The position numbers and the translations under genes are program-made. Below, piece after piece: positions 1-12,400 of a stretch of 64,000 nt of DNA. The stretch comes from Nematostella vectensis (taxonomy: Eukaryota; Cnidaria; Anthozoa; Actiniaria; Edwardsiidae), in assembly GCF_932526225.1 (NCBI RefSeq), contig NC_064041.1:14790951-14854950 (forward strand), given 5' to 3'. Under the pieces are notes generated by a model, which did not search any database, was not told the origin of the DNA, and saw nothing but the letters and a program-made list of their open reading frames with translations. Each line of letters opens with the position of its first letter. Position 1 is the stretch's first letter.

Positions 1-1555
1 ATTTAAAAAAATAATGGATAAATTATAGACCTATTAAAATAAACTACTGATAGTGGGTTGTACTTGAACATTCTGAAAAAAAAAAAACAGAACAGATCGG
101 CTGGTTTGAGGACTCCTATTCATACCCATTTTAGATTGACCTTGCAGACAATTGTGTCAACTTTGAGTAAAACTGCTCCATTTTTATGTGCCTCGTCGAT
201 GTTTAACTGCATGTAGGTAAACTTATGTGAACAATGCAATTATTTCGTCTAAAACCAATAACCATCAAATAACCATTGTCATATTATTCCTACCAGCAAC
301 TGTAGGCACGAATGAAACATTTAAAGCAAAAAAAATCCTTTTTTTGGCGGTTTTTTACTCCACAAAATTTCACTAGACCCCCACCCCGCCTCCTTACACA
401 TATGAATGCCTCCTCACACACAGCAGGCTTAACATCTTGAAAACACTTCAAAGGTTATGAACTCATTACAATAAACCTTTTGTGCTAAATCAAAACAAAA
501 CTATCAACCCAAGCTGGTAAGGGTTATTGTATTTCACACTGTTTTGCCACACAAGTTGATAGCATCTACAGCTGTGGAGTAATTGTTACACCCAACAAGT
601 GGTCTGCATGCCATATGGCAAAAACTATTTGGGCACAGCCTAATTCGATGTTACCAAACCATTTGACAGCTATGTATGGACTTTCTGAGATGATTACATA
701 TCACAGAAACATACGTGGTTTTGAAGACTACTTACTTAAGGTACACCAGGGATATACATTCAATTTATGTTGACTATGCTTTAGTTAATTGATCTTTAAT
801 TTTCTTTAAATTCTCCAGTAAGGAAAAAGATATGAGTTACTGAAATTTCTTAGAGATTAGTAACTGAAATTTTTTACACCCGAAACACAGTAAGTTTCAC
901 AAACAAAGCGCGGAATCCGGGATGTTCGACAAGTTTAGTCTAATCTTTCCGTCAACACATTTCCGCAAAAACAATAACTTCGGGGGAAATAACAATAAGC
1001 ATGAACTAGGGTTTTTATAAGGGTGAAAAGTGAGTGTCATTGTCTTTATTGGGATGAAACAAAAAACTGCACTGGCGTGAAATGGGTACTTGGGCTGAAG
1101 AGAAAAAAAAATAAATGCCGATTTGGTAGGATAAAGTTTGCAACCAAGCGGTCATTTGATATTTTCCCATGGTGTACTGATTTGAATATTTCATTTGACA
1201 GGCACAACAATACCGCTTGGTAAGAATATTGACTTTTCGGTTGACTCGTCTTGAAAAAGGTCAATAGTAATTTAGAAAGCCAAAGCCACCCAAACGCGCC
1301 ACCTCCAAATTACACCTGGCACTATCCTTGAGTAATGGACCGTCAAATCTCACAGGTATGACTTTAATAAAACCGTGCGATGTCTTCCTTTGAGATAAGA
1401 ATTAACAAAGACAAGTAATTATCTCCTAATCTCGGTTCTTCCTAACGGTTAATTCCAGGTGTGAATGCAAAGACGCATGCCGCTCTGAGCTCGGATGCAA
1501 ATGCTGTATGCTAAGGGGCTTGTAAACATGGGTTTTTAGTTGTTTCAAGACTTAC
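1..1555. other. Non-coding, probable intron downstream of SAPCD-like exon
   Basis: I see no convincing exon here. The minus-strand exon to the right ends with a good donor (GTAAGT, read on the minus strand at 1555-1550), so this stretch should be the next intron of that gene, with further exons off the left edge. Short open frames at 1023-1264 overlap on both strands and show no family resemblance. Confidence 0.5.
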
Positions 1556-2117
1556 TTCCGGACGGTGCGTCTCGAACGTCCGTCAACGATTCACCACGCC
1601 ATCTTCTCCACTTATCAACAAGGTCAGAGCGTTCACTCCCATCTCTGATCCTAAAAGAGTCCTCGCTAGAATCTGAAGTCCAGTCTTTATATTCATTTAG
1701 ATTAGTCATAGAATGAGATTTTCGAGTCGTCGGCGATATCGGCTTGGAGCGTCGCGAACGGATTGCAAGCTTAAAACCATTACACAGACTCTCAAAATCC
1801 AGGAGTCCATTTCTCGGCGTAACTTTATATAAACTCTCTAAAATACCCGCTGGTAAGCCGCCTTGACCCTCTTTAACATCCAAGTAAGACTGGATGTCGG
1901 CTAACTTCACATATCCTGTGTTGTGCTCGTCCAAAATTCCAAATAGCGCGCGCATGTAATTCGTAAACTCCTTTGGCAAATCGTGTTCTTTGTCAGCTGG
2001 AACTGGCGATGCAATGATTGTCGTAGTGGACGATTCTCCTTTGCCATTCTCACGTGGGAAAATAAACGCATGTCGGCCTACTTGGCGATATCCTTGGTCG
2101 GTGTCTTGTCCTTTCAT
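1556..2117 (-). CDS. Suppressor APC domain-containing protein (SAPCD1/2-like), 5' coding exon
   Basis: This 187-codon exon encodes the suppressor-APC domain at about residues 47-121, including LPKEFTNYMRALFGILDEH, a GYVKLADI block, GLPAGILESLYKVTP and LLDFESLCNGF. The order and spacing match vertebrate SAPCD2, whose equivalent reads LPRAF..LRTLFDILD..LPRGVLEGLRQVAP. In vertebrates SAPCD2 acts at the cell cortex in spindle orientation and polarity, and the name reflects binding to APC. The domain is EF-hand-like but shows no complete calcium loop. After it come basic and Ser-rich residues. The exon ends at a GTAAGT donor, so the coiled-coil C-terminus lies off the left edge. I chose the ATG at 2117 because a good acceptor (TTCTTCAG, minus strand) sits at about 2149 and would make the upstream in-frame ATG at 2201 intronic. 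If that acceptor is not used, the protein starts at 2201 with 28 more residues. Confidence 0.85.
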
Positions 2118-3751
2118 AGTCACACCATTTCTGTTTCTCAAATACTGACTGAAGAAATATGGACACAAGCTTTTGATGACAACACATATATCAACAGTCA
2201 TCGGTCCCTTTGTTCTAGCGCGTTGTTCATTGGGTGAGCAAATAAAAATATAATCATGCTGAGATTTGATTGGTTTATGGGTTTAGCTCACTGGTCGTAA
2301 ATTGTACCACAGGAGGACCGTGTTAAAGAAAATGCTTTTCTCGATAATCAAAGATACCGCAGAGGAATTTCCCGAGATTAATCATATGTTGACAGTATGC
2401 AGAAATGTTTTTATAATGATAAGATTTGAGATGAAACTGCTGGAACAAGTTAATACGAACCAGACTGACATTTCGGTTATTAATTGGCACATTTTGCGCA
2501 GGTCGTTTACTCCCCATGACAACGCTCAATAAAGTCACTGTGCGCGATGACCCAAAGAAAATTTGTTATTACTTTAAAAAGAATACATTATCTTAACGAT
2601 AAAAAGCTGAAATGTTCCTGGAGTTCTAGGCAATAAAGAAGTGATTCCATAAGTTCTATTTTTTTTTACAGAATTATAGCGAAACATTTTCCTGCACAGG
2701 GTAAACGTATGACACTGAAACTCCATATAACCTTTCAGAGTTGATTGAGTCAGTTCTTTATATTTTCATCTTCCAAATGGTATGTGGTTCGTATGGACCC
2801 TATAAAACACGCGTTCGCACGAATAACTCAAATCTGTAATATTGAGGTATTTTGGTCAACCTTTGGAAAAAAGGCCGTGAACTGAAAGGACCGGGTCCAG
2901 TCATTTGTGACGTAGATCGAAATGTCAACCAAATTACATGAGAAAACATATGCGTGGGCTAAACCAGTTCCCGTCTTCATGAACGTTGTGTGGTTACAAC
3001 TTTTACCGTCATCTTTATATCTCTACCTGGTAGTCAAATTATTATTTAACTTCAGGAAACAAATCTGCAAAATTTAGCGGATATTTTTTAGTCTTTGAAT
3101 TGTTTTTTCATTGTGCGAGCGCGCTGCATTCGCAATCAAGAATGGCGACATTCTCTCACGAGCGCGCGCTGTTTTTGAAACCTACAACAAAACGATATTT
3201 TCTTTTTTCGCATACAATTCTCGACTTTAAATTATCCTTCGCTTCATTGTGGGCAGCTCTGCAATAGAAAACAATTCGAAAATATTTTGTGGCATTGCCG
3301 TCTCTGAATTTTAACGGATTTAAGGAAAATACGTTGTTTTAGATTTTCCCGCCAAAACTTGAAATTATTCACTCGATTCAATCTCCTTTCGCGCGGCCAC
3401 GTAAATTTTCAAAGATCTGTAGAAAATTCAAATTTCAATTGAATTCAATTTCATTTTCAGAATTTGAACGTTTATCTATGCTTTGTTTTGGCTAGATTGA
3501 TATAAGTGAAAGGTTTTACGAACTTTAAAATTTTAATCGCGCGCACTCCACAAGAACTGAGAGAGCTCTCTAGCATCAGAGAAGCCGTTGATCTATTTAG
3601 TCTACGTCGAGGAGGATATAGACAAAAAGCTTAATTCAAGGTAACCCATATTTATTATCTATGTACTATTCAATTTTTTGTTTGCGTTTTGTGAAAAAAA
3701 ATTCGGATACTACAAGTAATCCTTAACCACTTCTTTAATCAACCTATATCG
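2118..3751. other. Upstream region of SAPCD-like gene, no gene seen
   Basis: AT-rich sequence with no exon that I can support. It should contain the 5' UTR and promoter of the minus-strand SAPCD-like gene, with a possible 5' UTR exon boundary near 2148. Small opposing open frames at 2302-2538 have no recognisable similarity. Confidence 0.4.
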
Positions 3752-3764
3752 CACCTGGTGATGG

Positions 3765-4074
3765 CAAATTTTCGTCTTTAATAAGACTTCTTCAGGGCAG
3801 ACTGAAGAAGGGAAATCGTTACAAGCTTATTTACATCAGAATAATGGCGCGAGACGCAAAAACATTACAACTGACAAAAACGCGCATTTTCTAGAATAGC
3901 GCGCGCTATGGATAAAAAGAATTTACACATCTCTACGTGGGTTCCTACTACAAAAAAAGTCATCACTATTAAGACCCCGCGGGTAGATAGACTTCAGCCG
4001 ATAAGCCCACTGGCCTTCCCTTTCCCTAAGCTGAGCCTCAGAGTTACACTTATCTATAAGTTGTAACCATAACA
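3765..4074. repeat. Left inverted arm of the Penelope-like element
   Basis: Near-perfect inverted copy of 4684-4994. On the plus strand it carries a short open frame starting ATG at 3908 (MDKKNLHISTWVPTT), the same peptide found on the minus strand in the right arm. The arm also contains the stop codon of the central ORF, so the two arms are not functionally equivalent. Confidence 0.85.
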
Positions 4075-4673
4075 TTATTAAGACCTAAATGATGATCGCA
4101 ATGAAAATGTTGATAGATAAGGTCATCCTTAACTCTTTCACTAACCGGTAAACTAGGGTGCTTATTTAACCTACTTTTATGATTATTAAAACGCTTCCTA
4201 AAACTATTGATAGTAGACCCTACGTATTGCTTGCTACACATAGAGCAAGTAATTAGATAAACAACAAAATCTGAGTTACAGTCCAAGTCAAAATTAATGA
4301 CATATTTCTTATTAGTAACTGTACTGCGAAACTCCCGCCCTGTCTTAAGAAAGTTACACACCCTACACCTTTTACTGACACACTTACCACAACCTCTAAC
4401 CTGAGTACTATCCTCTTTAAGAGAGGAGTGCACCAACATATCCTTTAAACTCCTAGGTTTCCTATAAGCCACCATAGGTACCCTACCAATAGCACCCCTA
4501 CATCTACTAGAAGATTCTAGAACTGGCTGTAAATTACGAAGAATACCAGGTAAATTAGGTAAAGCTGGATGAAAAGTGACTACAAAAGGTACACGATCAT
4601 TCTCACCTTTACGCCTGTCTTTCAATGTGTCGTCCCTAGGAATACGTCTAACCCGGTCAACTTCCCTACCCAC
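4050..4673 (-). CDS. GIY-YIG endonuclease fragment of Penelope-like element (207 codons)
   Basis: The ORF has the C-terminal layout of Penelope-like element polyproteins. First comes a connector with RVPFVVTFHPALPNL, ILRNLQPVL and VPMVAYRKPRSLKDMLVHS. Next is a Cys-rich spacer (GCGKCVSKRCRVCNF). A GIY-YIG nuclease core follows with VVYLITCSMCSKQYVGST, then RKRFNNHKSR holding the expected catalytic Arg and an NNH pair. In active elements this domain nicks target DNA for retrotransposition. Here the reverse transcriptase is missing and the ORF ends just inside the left arm, so the copy is probably non-autonomous. The start at 4673 is simply the first ATG of the open frame. Confidence 0.8.
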   Translation of the reverse strand: MGREVDRVRRIPRDDTLKDRRKGENDRVPFVVTFHPALPNLPGILRNLQPVLESSSRCRGAIGRVPMVAYRKPRSLKDMLVHSSLKEDSTQVRGCGKCVSKRCRVCNFLKTGREFRSTVTNKKYVINFDLDCNSDFVVYLITCSMCSKQYVGSTINSFRKRFNNHKSRLNKHPSLPVSERVKDDLIYQHFHCDHHLGLNNVMVTTYR

Positions 4674-4683
4674 AAACCTGCTG

Positions 4684-4994
4684 TGTTATGGTACAACTTA
4701 TAGATAAGTGTAACTCTGAGGCTCAGCTTAGGGAAAGGGAAGGCCAGTGGGCTTATCGACTGAAGTCTATCTACCCGCGGGGTCTTAATAGTGATGACTT
4801 TTTTTGTAGTAGGAACCCACGTAGAGATGTGTAAATTCTTTTTATCCATAGCGCGCGCTATTCTAGAAAATGCGCGTTTTTGTCAGTTGTAATGTTTTTG
4901 CGTCTCGCGCCACTATTCTGATGTAAATATAAGCTTGTAACGATTCACCTTCTTCAGTCTGCCCTGAAGAAGTCTTATTAAAGACGAAAATTTG
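4684..4994. repeat. Right inverted arm of the Penelope-like element
   Basis: Reverse complement of 3765-4074 with few differences. It carries the minus-strand short ORF that begins at 4849. Another 83 bp of element sequence (4995-5077) lies between this arm and the target duplication and is matched by the fragment at 46287-46444. Confidence 0.85.
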
Positions 4995-5585
4995 GCAGAG
5001 TCGATTTCCAGATTTTGGTGTATTTTATTCATTGTTCTGGTACGAGATCGCGACATTTTTGGCTTTTTGATTATATTCACCTGGTGATGGTGTACTCTTG
5101 TCAAAATGTGTTATAGCACTAACACTTCGTTGCAAATAGTGTGAATATTTTCCACGCTTCTCGCGTTGAATTTGCACATTACTCAGCGTAATTGCCGAGC
5201 GCAAAGACAACTTGGAATTGCGCAAAATAAAGGCACAGGCCCGGTCGGACCACGTTTGAAGTAATCGACGACGTCATCAAAGACATAAATTTTCATGTTT
5301 CTTGTTAGGAAAATAGTGAGGTAACCGAACTTATCAAATGACCGTGCCAAAAATGGTGACGTTAAAGATGACTATAGAAATTATTGTCACTCATTTATCA
5401 AGCAAAAAGTTGTGGTTTTGAGCTCCGCCTTTAGCAGTGCCTAAATCTATATAATTACAAGAAACAAACAAGGAATTCAAACGCAAGTTTGTATATTTTT
5501 CAAAGCATCACGTTGATACAAAAGATTGCAACAAGACCACGATCAGACAATGGACAACATGTTTGACATGAATATGCCGTTCAAG

Positions 5586-5857
5586 TCAGTGAACTTTAAA
5601 AGCACACTAGCATACACACATTGGCATCAGTCTGCACAGTCTATATTACCCGTGCAGGAAACCATGCACAGCTGTTTCGTACTTTTTAGGACTCATCAGT
5701 TTAACTGAGGCAAACCTGCTATGCCATGACGAGATTGGCAAGGACGAAACAGCTGCCATGGTTGCCGAACTGCACGGGTAATAGACTGTGCTAGCATCCC
5801 GTCCTGGCCCGACCGGTACCAATGTGTGTATGCTAGTGTGCTTTTAAAGTGCACTGA
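5586..5857. repeat. Fold-back (MITE-like) inverted repeat, about 270 bp
   Basis: The two ends are inverted copies: the left starts TCAGTGAACTTTAAAAGCAC and the right ends with GTGCTTTTAAAGTGCACTGA. Further nested arms (CTGCACGGGTAATA, ACGAAACAGCT) pair inward, so much of the element could form one long imperfect hairpin. It encodes nothing. Probably a non-autonomous DNA element or a fold-back repeat. Confidence 0.7.
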
Positions 5858-5959
5858 TTTTGTACAAATTAGGCCGCACATACATTCTCACTGACCCGCA
5901 GCAAGAGTTTCATTTAACTGTTTTCGTCACGTGATGGGACCAGCCCTGTTACTGAGTTG

Positions 5960-6014
5960 GTTCCCAGTCTCTTCTGGGTTATTTTAGAGAACTTACCCAG
6001 AAGAGACTGGGAAC
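5960..6014. repeat. Perfect 20-bp inverted repeat with 15-nt loop
   Basis: Arms 5960-5979 and 5995-6014 (GTTCCCAGTCTCTTCTGGGT and its exact reverse complement). It lies about 330 bp past the GTF2H4 stop codon. It could be MITE remains or an RNA hairpin in the 3' region. Confidence 0.75.
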
Positions 6015-6343
6015 TAGATTGGGCAGATCCTTGATATCAAAAACGCCATCTTGAAAATACTCTGGAAAGGTATTGGCCTTAAAGAAAGGCAGGTAAAGTA
6101 ATTCTTGACTAAAAAAAGGACTATCCGACTATTGACAAGTTTTTACAATTTCTGTCAACCATCGACCATTTAAATTACCCTTTAGGGTAATTAGGCCTTT
6201 AAATTACCAACTCTTTGACCTGTTGACTATCAAAAATCTTTTCAATTTGTTTAGACCATCGACCATTTTCTAGAAGTCTTCTCCTCACTACATCGACTAT
6301 CGACCTATCTGTCAATTCGTTCTGGAGTCTCCCTACGCATGCG

Positions 6344-6454
6344 TCATGGGCCTTGCCGCTGTCTCTTCCAGAATCGCTTGACGTCGTCGTGTCCTGAGCG
6401 ACTGACGACCACGACTCTTTTGGTCGAGTTCGCCCAGATGAGTACGCCGAGGTC
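6344..6454 (-). CDS. GTF2H4: GTF2H4 last exon (p8/TTDA-binding C-terminus)
   Basis: Acceptor TCCTTAG precedes [17 protein letters not shown], then [16 protein letters not shown] and a TGA stop at 6344-6346. This matches the extreme C-terminus of p52, which pairs with the small subunit p8. The 39-bp minisatellite ends about 20 bp upstream of this acceptor. Confidence 0.95.
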   Translation of the reverse strand, partial: DLGVLIWANSTKRVVVVSRSGHDDVKRFWKRQRQGP

Positions 6455-9400
6455 CTAAGGACAATCATTACAGTGTTAATATAAAGCCTTGTCCAGACAG
6501 CGCCATCATTAGTGCTGCTATAAAGCCTCGTCCAGACAGCGCCAGCATTAGTGTTAATATAAAGCCTTGTCCAGACAGCGCCAGCATTAGTGTTGCTATA
6601 AAGCCTCGTCCAGACAGCGCCATCATTAGTGTTAATATAAAGCCTCGTCCAGACAGCGCCAGCATTAGTGTTGCTATAAAGCCTCGTCCAGACAGCGCCA
6701 TCATTAGTGTTAATATCAAGCCTTGTCCAGACAGCGCCAGCATTACAGTGTTAATATCAAGCCTTGTCCAGACAGCGCCAGCATTACAGTGTTAATATTA
6801 AACACGAACGAGATCTTTGAATAGATAGAATAATAATAAAAAAATACCTCGGCATATTTGCGGAGCATTTCAAAGTCCGCTTGTGAAAGAAACTGGTTGT
6901 ATAACACACCTGTAAGAAAAAGAGTTACCATCATATCAGTTTATAAAAGTAACAAAATTAAACGTACAGCGCAGCCATCCTCAGGCCCGGCAAGTGGTCG
7001 TTAAATAGAGGTACAATATCATCTTATAAAATACTTTAAAAGTGCAGTGGTCCCTCTATCTATTGAGCGGCCACCCTTAAACACGAACGCGTACTATAAA
7101 AAGGATATCACTGAGTGAAGAGCTCCATAGAGAGATACCAAAATGCCACAATAGAGTTCTAGTGGCCGCTAACACACTATAGAAGCAAACATAGCCTTAT
7201 CAACAGCTGTTTCTTGAAACAGAACGAAAAATAGCGAGGAATAGATAGGTTTTGAAGCGATGAATTCTGAAGCGATGAAAAAAATGAACATCACTAGTGG
7301 TTTGGATCATATATCCAAATCACTACTGATGTTCATCTGGGTTTTGCATGTGACCCATATCCTCTCCACTCATTGGCTAATGCATGCATGAATAATTAAA
7401 GTGTTTGAGAACTGGTATCTATTTGTCTCGTGGGCTGTGTTTGCTGATCTCACTCCCTTGTGTGTATTTTGAGCGTTTTATTGAGAGGGGGGATTCTGCT
7501 TTTTTCCCTTGTTCGATTTGAAGTTTGTCAAAGAACCTGAGCTATTATTTGGCTAAAGAGTAGTTGCTATCACCTTGGTTGATGCATATCTTCAAGACCA
7601 TTTATCCCTTAGACTGATGCCTGCGTATTTTCATCTTGTTGTGTTTATTTTGCATTTATTGGGTTGGGGGTATTTCTCAAGGCCGGTAGAGGCCATTTGT
7701 AAGGTTCAATGTGTTAAATAGAGGTATTCTGATACAAGATCTTTGATGTTTATATTTAAGGAATCTGTATTGCTTGGGAGAAAACAATGCACAACAATGG
7801 CGGCCTGATTATTAGCCTTTTTGAATTACCTTCGGTGAACTTCATTCTGCTGCGTTCCATTTCCCACAGGCGGACTTGATCACTGATGGTCGATGGTATA
7901 ATTGGGGTCTAATACACACACAACCAAGACGTTTAATAACAATGATGGATTAAAGTAGGGCGTGGGACACAAAATACTAAGGACAACAATACTGAAAGTA
8001 CGTACTCTTTTTAACATCTCGGGGTGAGCTCGCGTTTGCAGAAAATTCAGAATCTGAGGGAAAAATATATATAAACCTGAGTGATTCAACCGGATTTATT
8101 TCCCCTAGTGAAATGTACAGCACATGTCCTTTGCATATAATTTTATTGCGGCATTAAAACATTCGGCACACATGTCCAGAGTGGGCAACCCTACAAATAC
8201 CAATATTTGATAAATGCATGCATAATATTGTCGAAAACAATGGAGTCCACTTGATAATGTCGAAATAGTCTTTGTCTCACCTGTTCTGCAGAAATTCCAC
8301 TTGCTAGAGCCTGTGAAGCCAAGACAGGAAATTTGGGTGGGTTTAAATCAAAATAATTTAAATTATGGGTGTGGTCTAGAAGATTTAAGGGAAAGAGAGG
8401 AATACAGAGAATAAATTGGAGGAAAGGGAACGTGGGAAGGAGGAAAATGGGGGGGGGGGGGGGCAAACAAAGGGACAGAGCAAGCTCATCTGACATATAG
8501 ACACATACACAAATACTTTTTATTCTACCTGCTGACAGCTTTCTCGTGTTAAACTTGCCACACATAAGTTTGGGAATCTATAAAAGCAAGCATTCGAAGT
8601 GAAATAACGACATACAGGTTATACCTCAATAAGAAATCACCTATTTTTTTTATTATGGAGTTAAATGTTAACCACCGAAAGTACCAACAACGTTTTCACC
8701 TATGTACCTGGTTCCTTACCTACAGAGTATCTCACAGAACAATCCGATGAGGGACACTTGAAGGCAAGACTCTGCAAATGTAAAAAGAGTACTTTAAACA
8801 AAAACAAAAACACAAATATTTAAGTAAAAAATGGTAAGGCAGGTTAAATCAAGTATAGAACATACTTGAATACTCAGGTTATACTCAAGTATAGAACATT
8901 TAGCCATACCTGTGTATGCATATACTCTGTAGTTTGTCTCAATAATAATAAACCCAGCTTCTATTTGTGAATCTGTAGTATTAATTCCTACAGATAATAA
9001 AAGGAACTTTATCAAACAAGACAAAAGTACACAGGCAACATCTTGGAAAGGCATACAAAGCATACAAAAACAAGTGAATAGGGGTACATTTTTTAATACT
9101 TTTTTGACTCGCTATTGTAAGTCCAAATGTGCGCTGTAGTCAATAGAGGCTGTGTTTCCACCGCAAAGGGTATTCTCAAGCTGCGCACACCTTGGCTTGA
9201 GTCGTCAAGAACTTTTTGGAGTTTTTTCATAATACTCATTTAAAAAACAACAGCAAAAGCAGCAACATGGGCGTGTGTTCCCGCACCCTCCCCCTGCCCC
9301 CCATTGGGCCTGACAGCTTGCAATGATAAATCTGTTAGTGTCGCTCTGATAAAGAAACATTCACTACAAACCTTTCCCTGCTGCTGTTAAATTAACAGAT

Positions 9401-12400
9401 AATTTTGTGGGATAATATCTCCTTGACTTTCTCTGAAAAATGAACATGATGGGATGAGGAAGAAACAATTGCATTCTGCAAAAAAACTTCAAGGGGTAAC
9501 ATAACAAGAAGTGTGAAAGAGGGTATTTGGTACAGCAGTAATGAAAATGATCAAAATAATAGTACCTTTCTTTGGAATACTAAGCCTATTTCTCTTAATT
9601 GTTGAAGAAACTTCATCTGGCTATCAGTGAGCCCATCAGTAGGATAGTCCTGTGATAAAATAATTCTCATAATTATTGACATCAAATAACAATGTTAAAA
9701 ACCCAGATTGTGTTGACATTATCTTTATTCTCATTATCATAAAAATCTCTATCATAATCATCATCATTATCACCATTCTTATCATTATAATCATCATCAT
9801 CATTCTTATCATCATCGATCACTCTTATCATCTTTGTCATCACCTAACCACCATCAATCACTATAACAAGCATTCTCATCATCATCATAATTGTCGTCAT
9901 CATCATCACCACCAATATTAATTATTACCATCACCATTCGCATCATTAACAAGAAAACTTATAATCAATAAGCCCTTAGCCATTGCCATCGTCACCAGCA
10001 CTTACCAGTCATAAAAAGCACTCATTTAACTAAAACACTGTTGCTTCATCATGCCCACAACCACAACATGTCTGTGCCAGTTTAGTGTCTATCAAATCAA
10101 TACACAGGCACATACCCAGGATTTTTCTTGGTTGGGTGCAAAATCCGAAAAATGGACCTAGTTTTACCCCTTGGGGGGATGGGGAGTGAGCTGAAAAGAC
10201 ACAAAAAACGATTTTTCTATGCCTTTGCAGTATCTCCACAGAAAGTTTATTGTCGGATTTGGCTACATACCAGAGTGATCTAGCTTATGCTTTATAGTTT
10301 TGTCTACAAATAGCACATCTATTGATAACCAAAAGTGGATCTTTGGCTGTTGCGTGTGTGTGGGGGTGCATTTCCACTCCCCTGGGTACGGGCCTGATAC
10401 ATACTGACAGAAAGTCTCACCTTTCCAGGAGATGAGAAGCTGAGCTGAAAAAGCAAAGACAGACACTCTACAAGGTCCATGCCTCTGGCCTGAGGAAAAA
10501 AATAATTTTATTTATAAAAATATAGAAAAAAAAAATAAGAATAAATATTTTAATTGTTACCGATGTATATTTTTATTGCCACTAAATGTTACTACTGGTT
10601 AGTTGAAAGTTATTATGTGGATTTTGGCTCTGATACATTTCTTCTAAAATTTGAGTCACAGTTAGGGTTTAGGGGGTGAAAGTGTACCTCTACGGAGTCA
10701 CATTTGGGGTTTGGGGGGTGAAAGTGTACCTCTACTGAGTCACATTTGGGGTTTGAGGGGTGAAAGGTTACCTCTACTGAGTCACATTTGGGGTTTGAGG
10801 GGTGAAAGGTTACCTCTACTGAAACACATTTGGGGTTTGAGGGATGAAAGGTTACCTCTACTGAAACACATTTGGGGTTTGAGGGGTGAAAGGTTACCTC
10901 TACTGAAACACATTTGGGGTTTGAGGGGTGAAAGGTTACCTCTACTGAAACACATTTGGGGTTTGAGGGGTGAAAGGTTACCTCTACTGAGTCACATTTA
11001 TGGTTTGAGGGGTAAAAGTGTACCTCTACTAAGTCATATTTGGGGCTTGAGGGGTGAAAGTGTACCTCTACTGAGTCACATTTGGGGTTTGAGGGGTGAA
11101 AGTGCACCTCTACTGAGTCACATTTGGGGTTTAAGGGGTAAAAGTGTACCTCTACTGAGTCACATTTGGGGTTTAAGGGGTAAAAGGTTACCTCTACTGA
11201 GTCACATTTGGGGTTTAAGGGGTAAAAGGTTACCTCTACTGAGTCACATTTGGGGTTTGAGGGGTGAAAGTGTACCTCTACTGGGTCACATTTGGGGTTT
11301 GAGGGGTAAAAGTGTACCTCTACTGAGTCACATTTGGGGTTTAAGGGGTAAAAGGTTACCTCTACTGAGTCACATTTGGGGTTTAAGGGGTAAAAGGTTA
11401 CCTCTACTGAGTCACATTTGGGGTTTGAGGGGTGAAAGTGTACCTCTACTGGGTCACATTTGGGGTTTGAGGGGTAAAAGTTTACCTCCACTGTTTCTAG
11501 ACATTGAAGCATGAAGTACCAGACTTGTGAGGGTCTGTCCAAGAGAAGGAACTGGAAGCCAGCAGGACTGATAATAGGATTTGAGCCAGGGGACTCACTA
11601 AAGAGGGAGAGAAGGCACTTTAGAGAGAACATTTTGAAAATTATACCATAGAGTAATATACAAAAAATAACTCTAGGGATGGGACTTTCAGTCTGTCTGA
11701 TTGTATGTCTGTCTGTCTAGGATGGCCAACTTGACAGTTCTCACAGGTTTTCACTTGTGGAAGCTGATAAAATAGTCTCTCGATAAAACAAATATACAGT
11801 ACATTGATATATCTTTCTCAGAAACTCATTATTATAAAATGATAATCTTTTAATTTAGACATGAATTAGTTGAAGCCTGCAACACATGTTCTTGCAAAAT
11901 CCACTAAAGAGTATTACTAGTCTTTTACTAGTCCAAAGGGAATGCAGAACATATCTTTTTGTTTATTTGAAAAAAGTGTCATTCTTCAAATTACTGTATG
12001 AGATCACTCTGGACATTGTGTGTTGAGCTGTCAGAGCAAACACAAACCATTTCATGAGTCCACTCAAAACAAGAACTTTCACAACATCTTGGCTGACACC
12101 TCCTGCATTGTCTGCCATCTCTGTGGAGCCCGTCATGAAATGAAGAACACTCTGAGGGAAGAAAATTATTATTAATGGGGATGCTATGTACTAAAATGTA
12201 CTATCATCAATACAAGTAACAAAGAGTACAGTAACATAATCATCATCAATCATTTCATCTCCTGTCTTTTCTCTCAATGTTTCACCACAACGCATACATA
12301 CAAGCTGTGATACTAGAAGTAATTCTTTTTTTTTTCAACATGGGAGAAACAAACTCAATGCCATCCAACAATTATTCCATCCATTGTTACTATGCCCATC

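Larger units (their letters stand above)
3752..5090 (-). mobile_element. Penelope-like retroelement, RT-lacking copy with 13-bp target duplication
   Basis: The insertion occupies 3765-5077 and is flanked by identical 13-bp direct repeats (CACCTGGTGATGG at 3752-3764 and 5078-5090), which I read as the target-site duplication. Inside are two inverted arms of about 310 bp (3765-4074 and 4684-4994) around a central unit coding on the minus strand. The coding part resembles the connector and GIY-YIG endonuclease of Penelope-like elements, and the reverse transcriptase part is absent. Each arm carries a short hairpin (CTTCTTCAG, six-base loop, CTGAAGAAG). A related fragment lies at 46287-46444. Confidence 0.8.
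5091..6343. other. Intergenic region downstream of GTF2H4, fold-back repeats only
   Basis: No exon is supported here. It holds the fold-back element at 5586-5857, the hairpin at 5960-6014 and the 3' flank of GTF2H4. Small open frames at 5025-5225 and 5526-5881 lie in repeats or lack similarity. Confidence 0.5.

Noticed and set aside
2117-2201. N-terminal extension of the SAPCD-like protein from ATG 2201
   Set aside because: A good acceptor at about 2149 suggests this part is intronic, and the extension has no similarity to the family; not fully excluded.
6199-6468. 89-codon minus-strand ORF
   Set aside because: It overlaps the last GTF2H4 exon in a different frame; homology and phase support the other frame ([11 protein letters not shown]).
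7284-7336. MicroRNA precursor
   Set aside because: The loop is only five bases and the arms 24 bp, shorter than typical precursors; kept only as a hairpin repeat.
9676-9921. Ile/His-rich ORF
   Set aside because: Low-complexity ATC/ATT repeat in a GTF2H4 intron.
10613-11632. 339-codon minus-strand and 267-codon plus-strand ORFs as genes
   Set aside because: Only the first part of the minus frame (11597-11486) is real, as GTF2H4 exon 6; the remainder is the 42-bp minisatellite.
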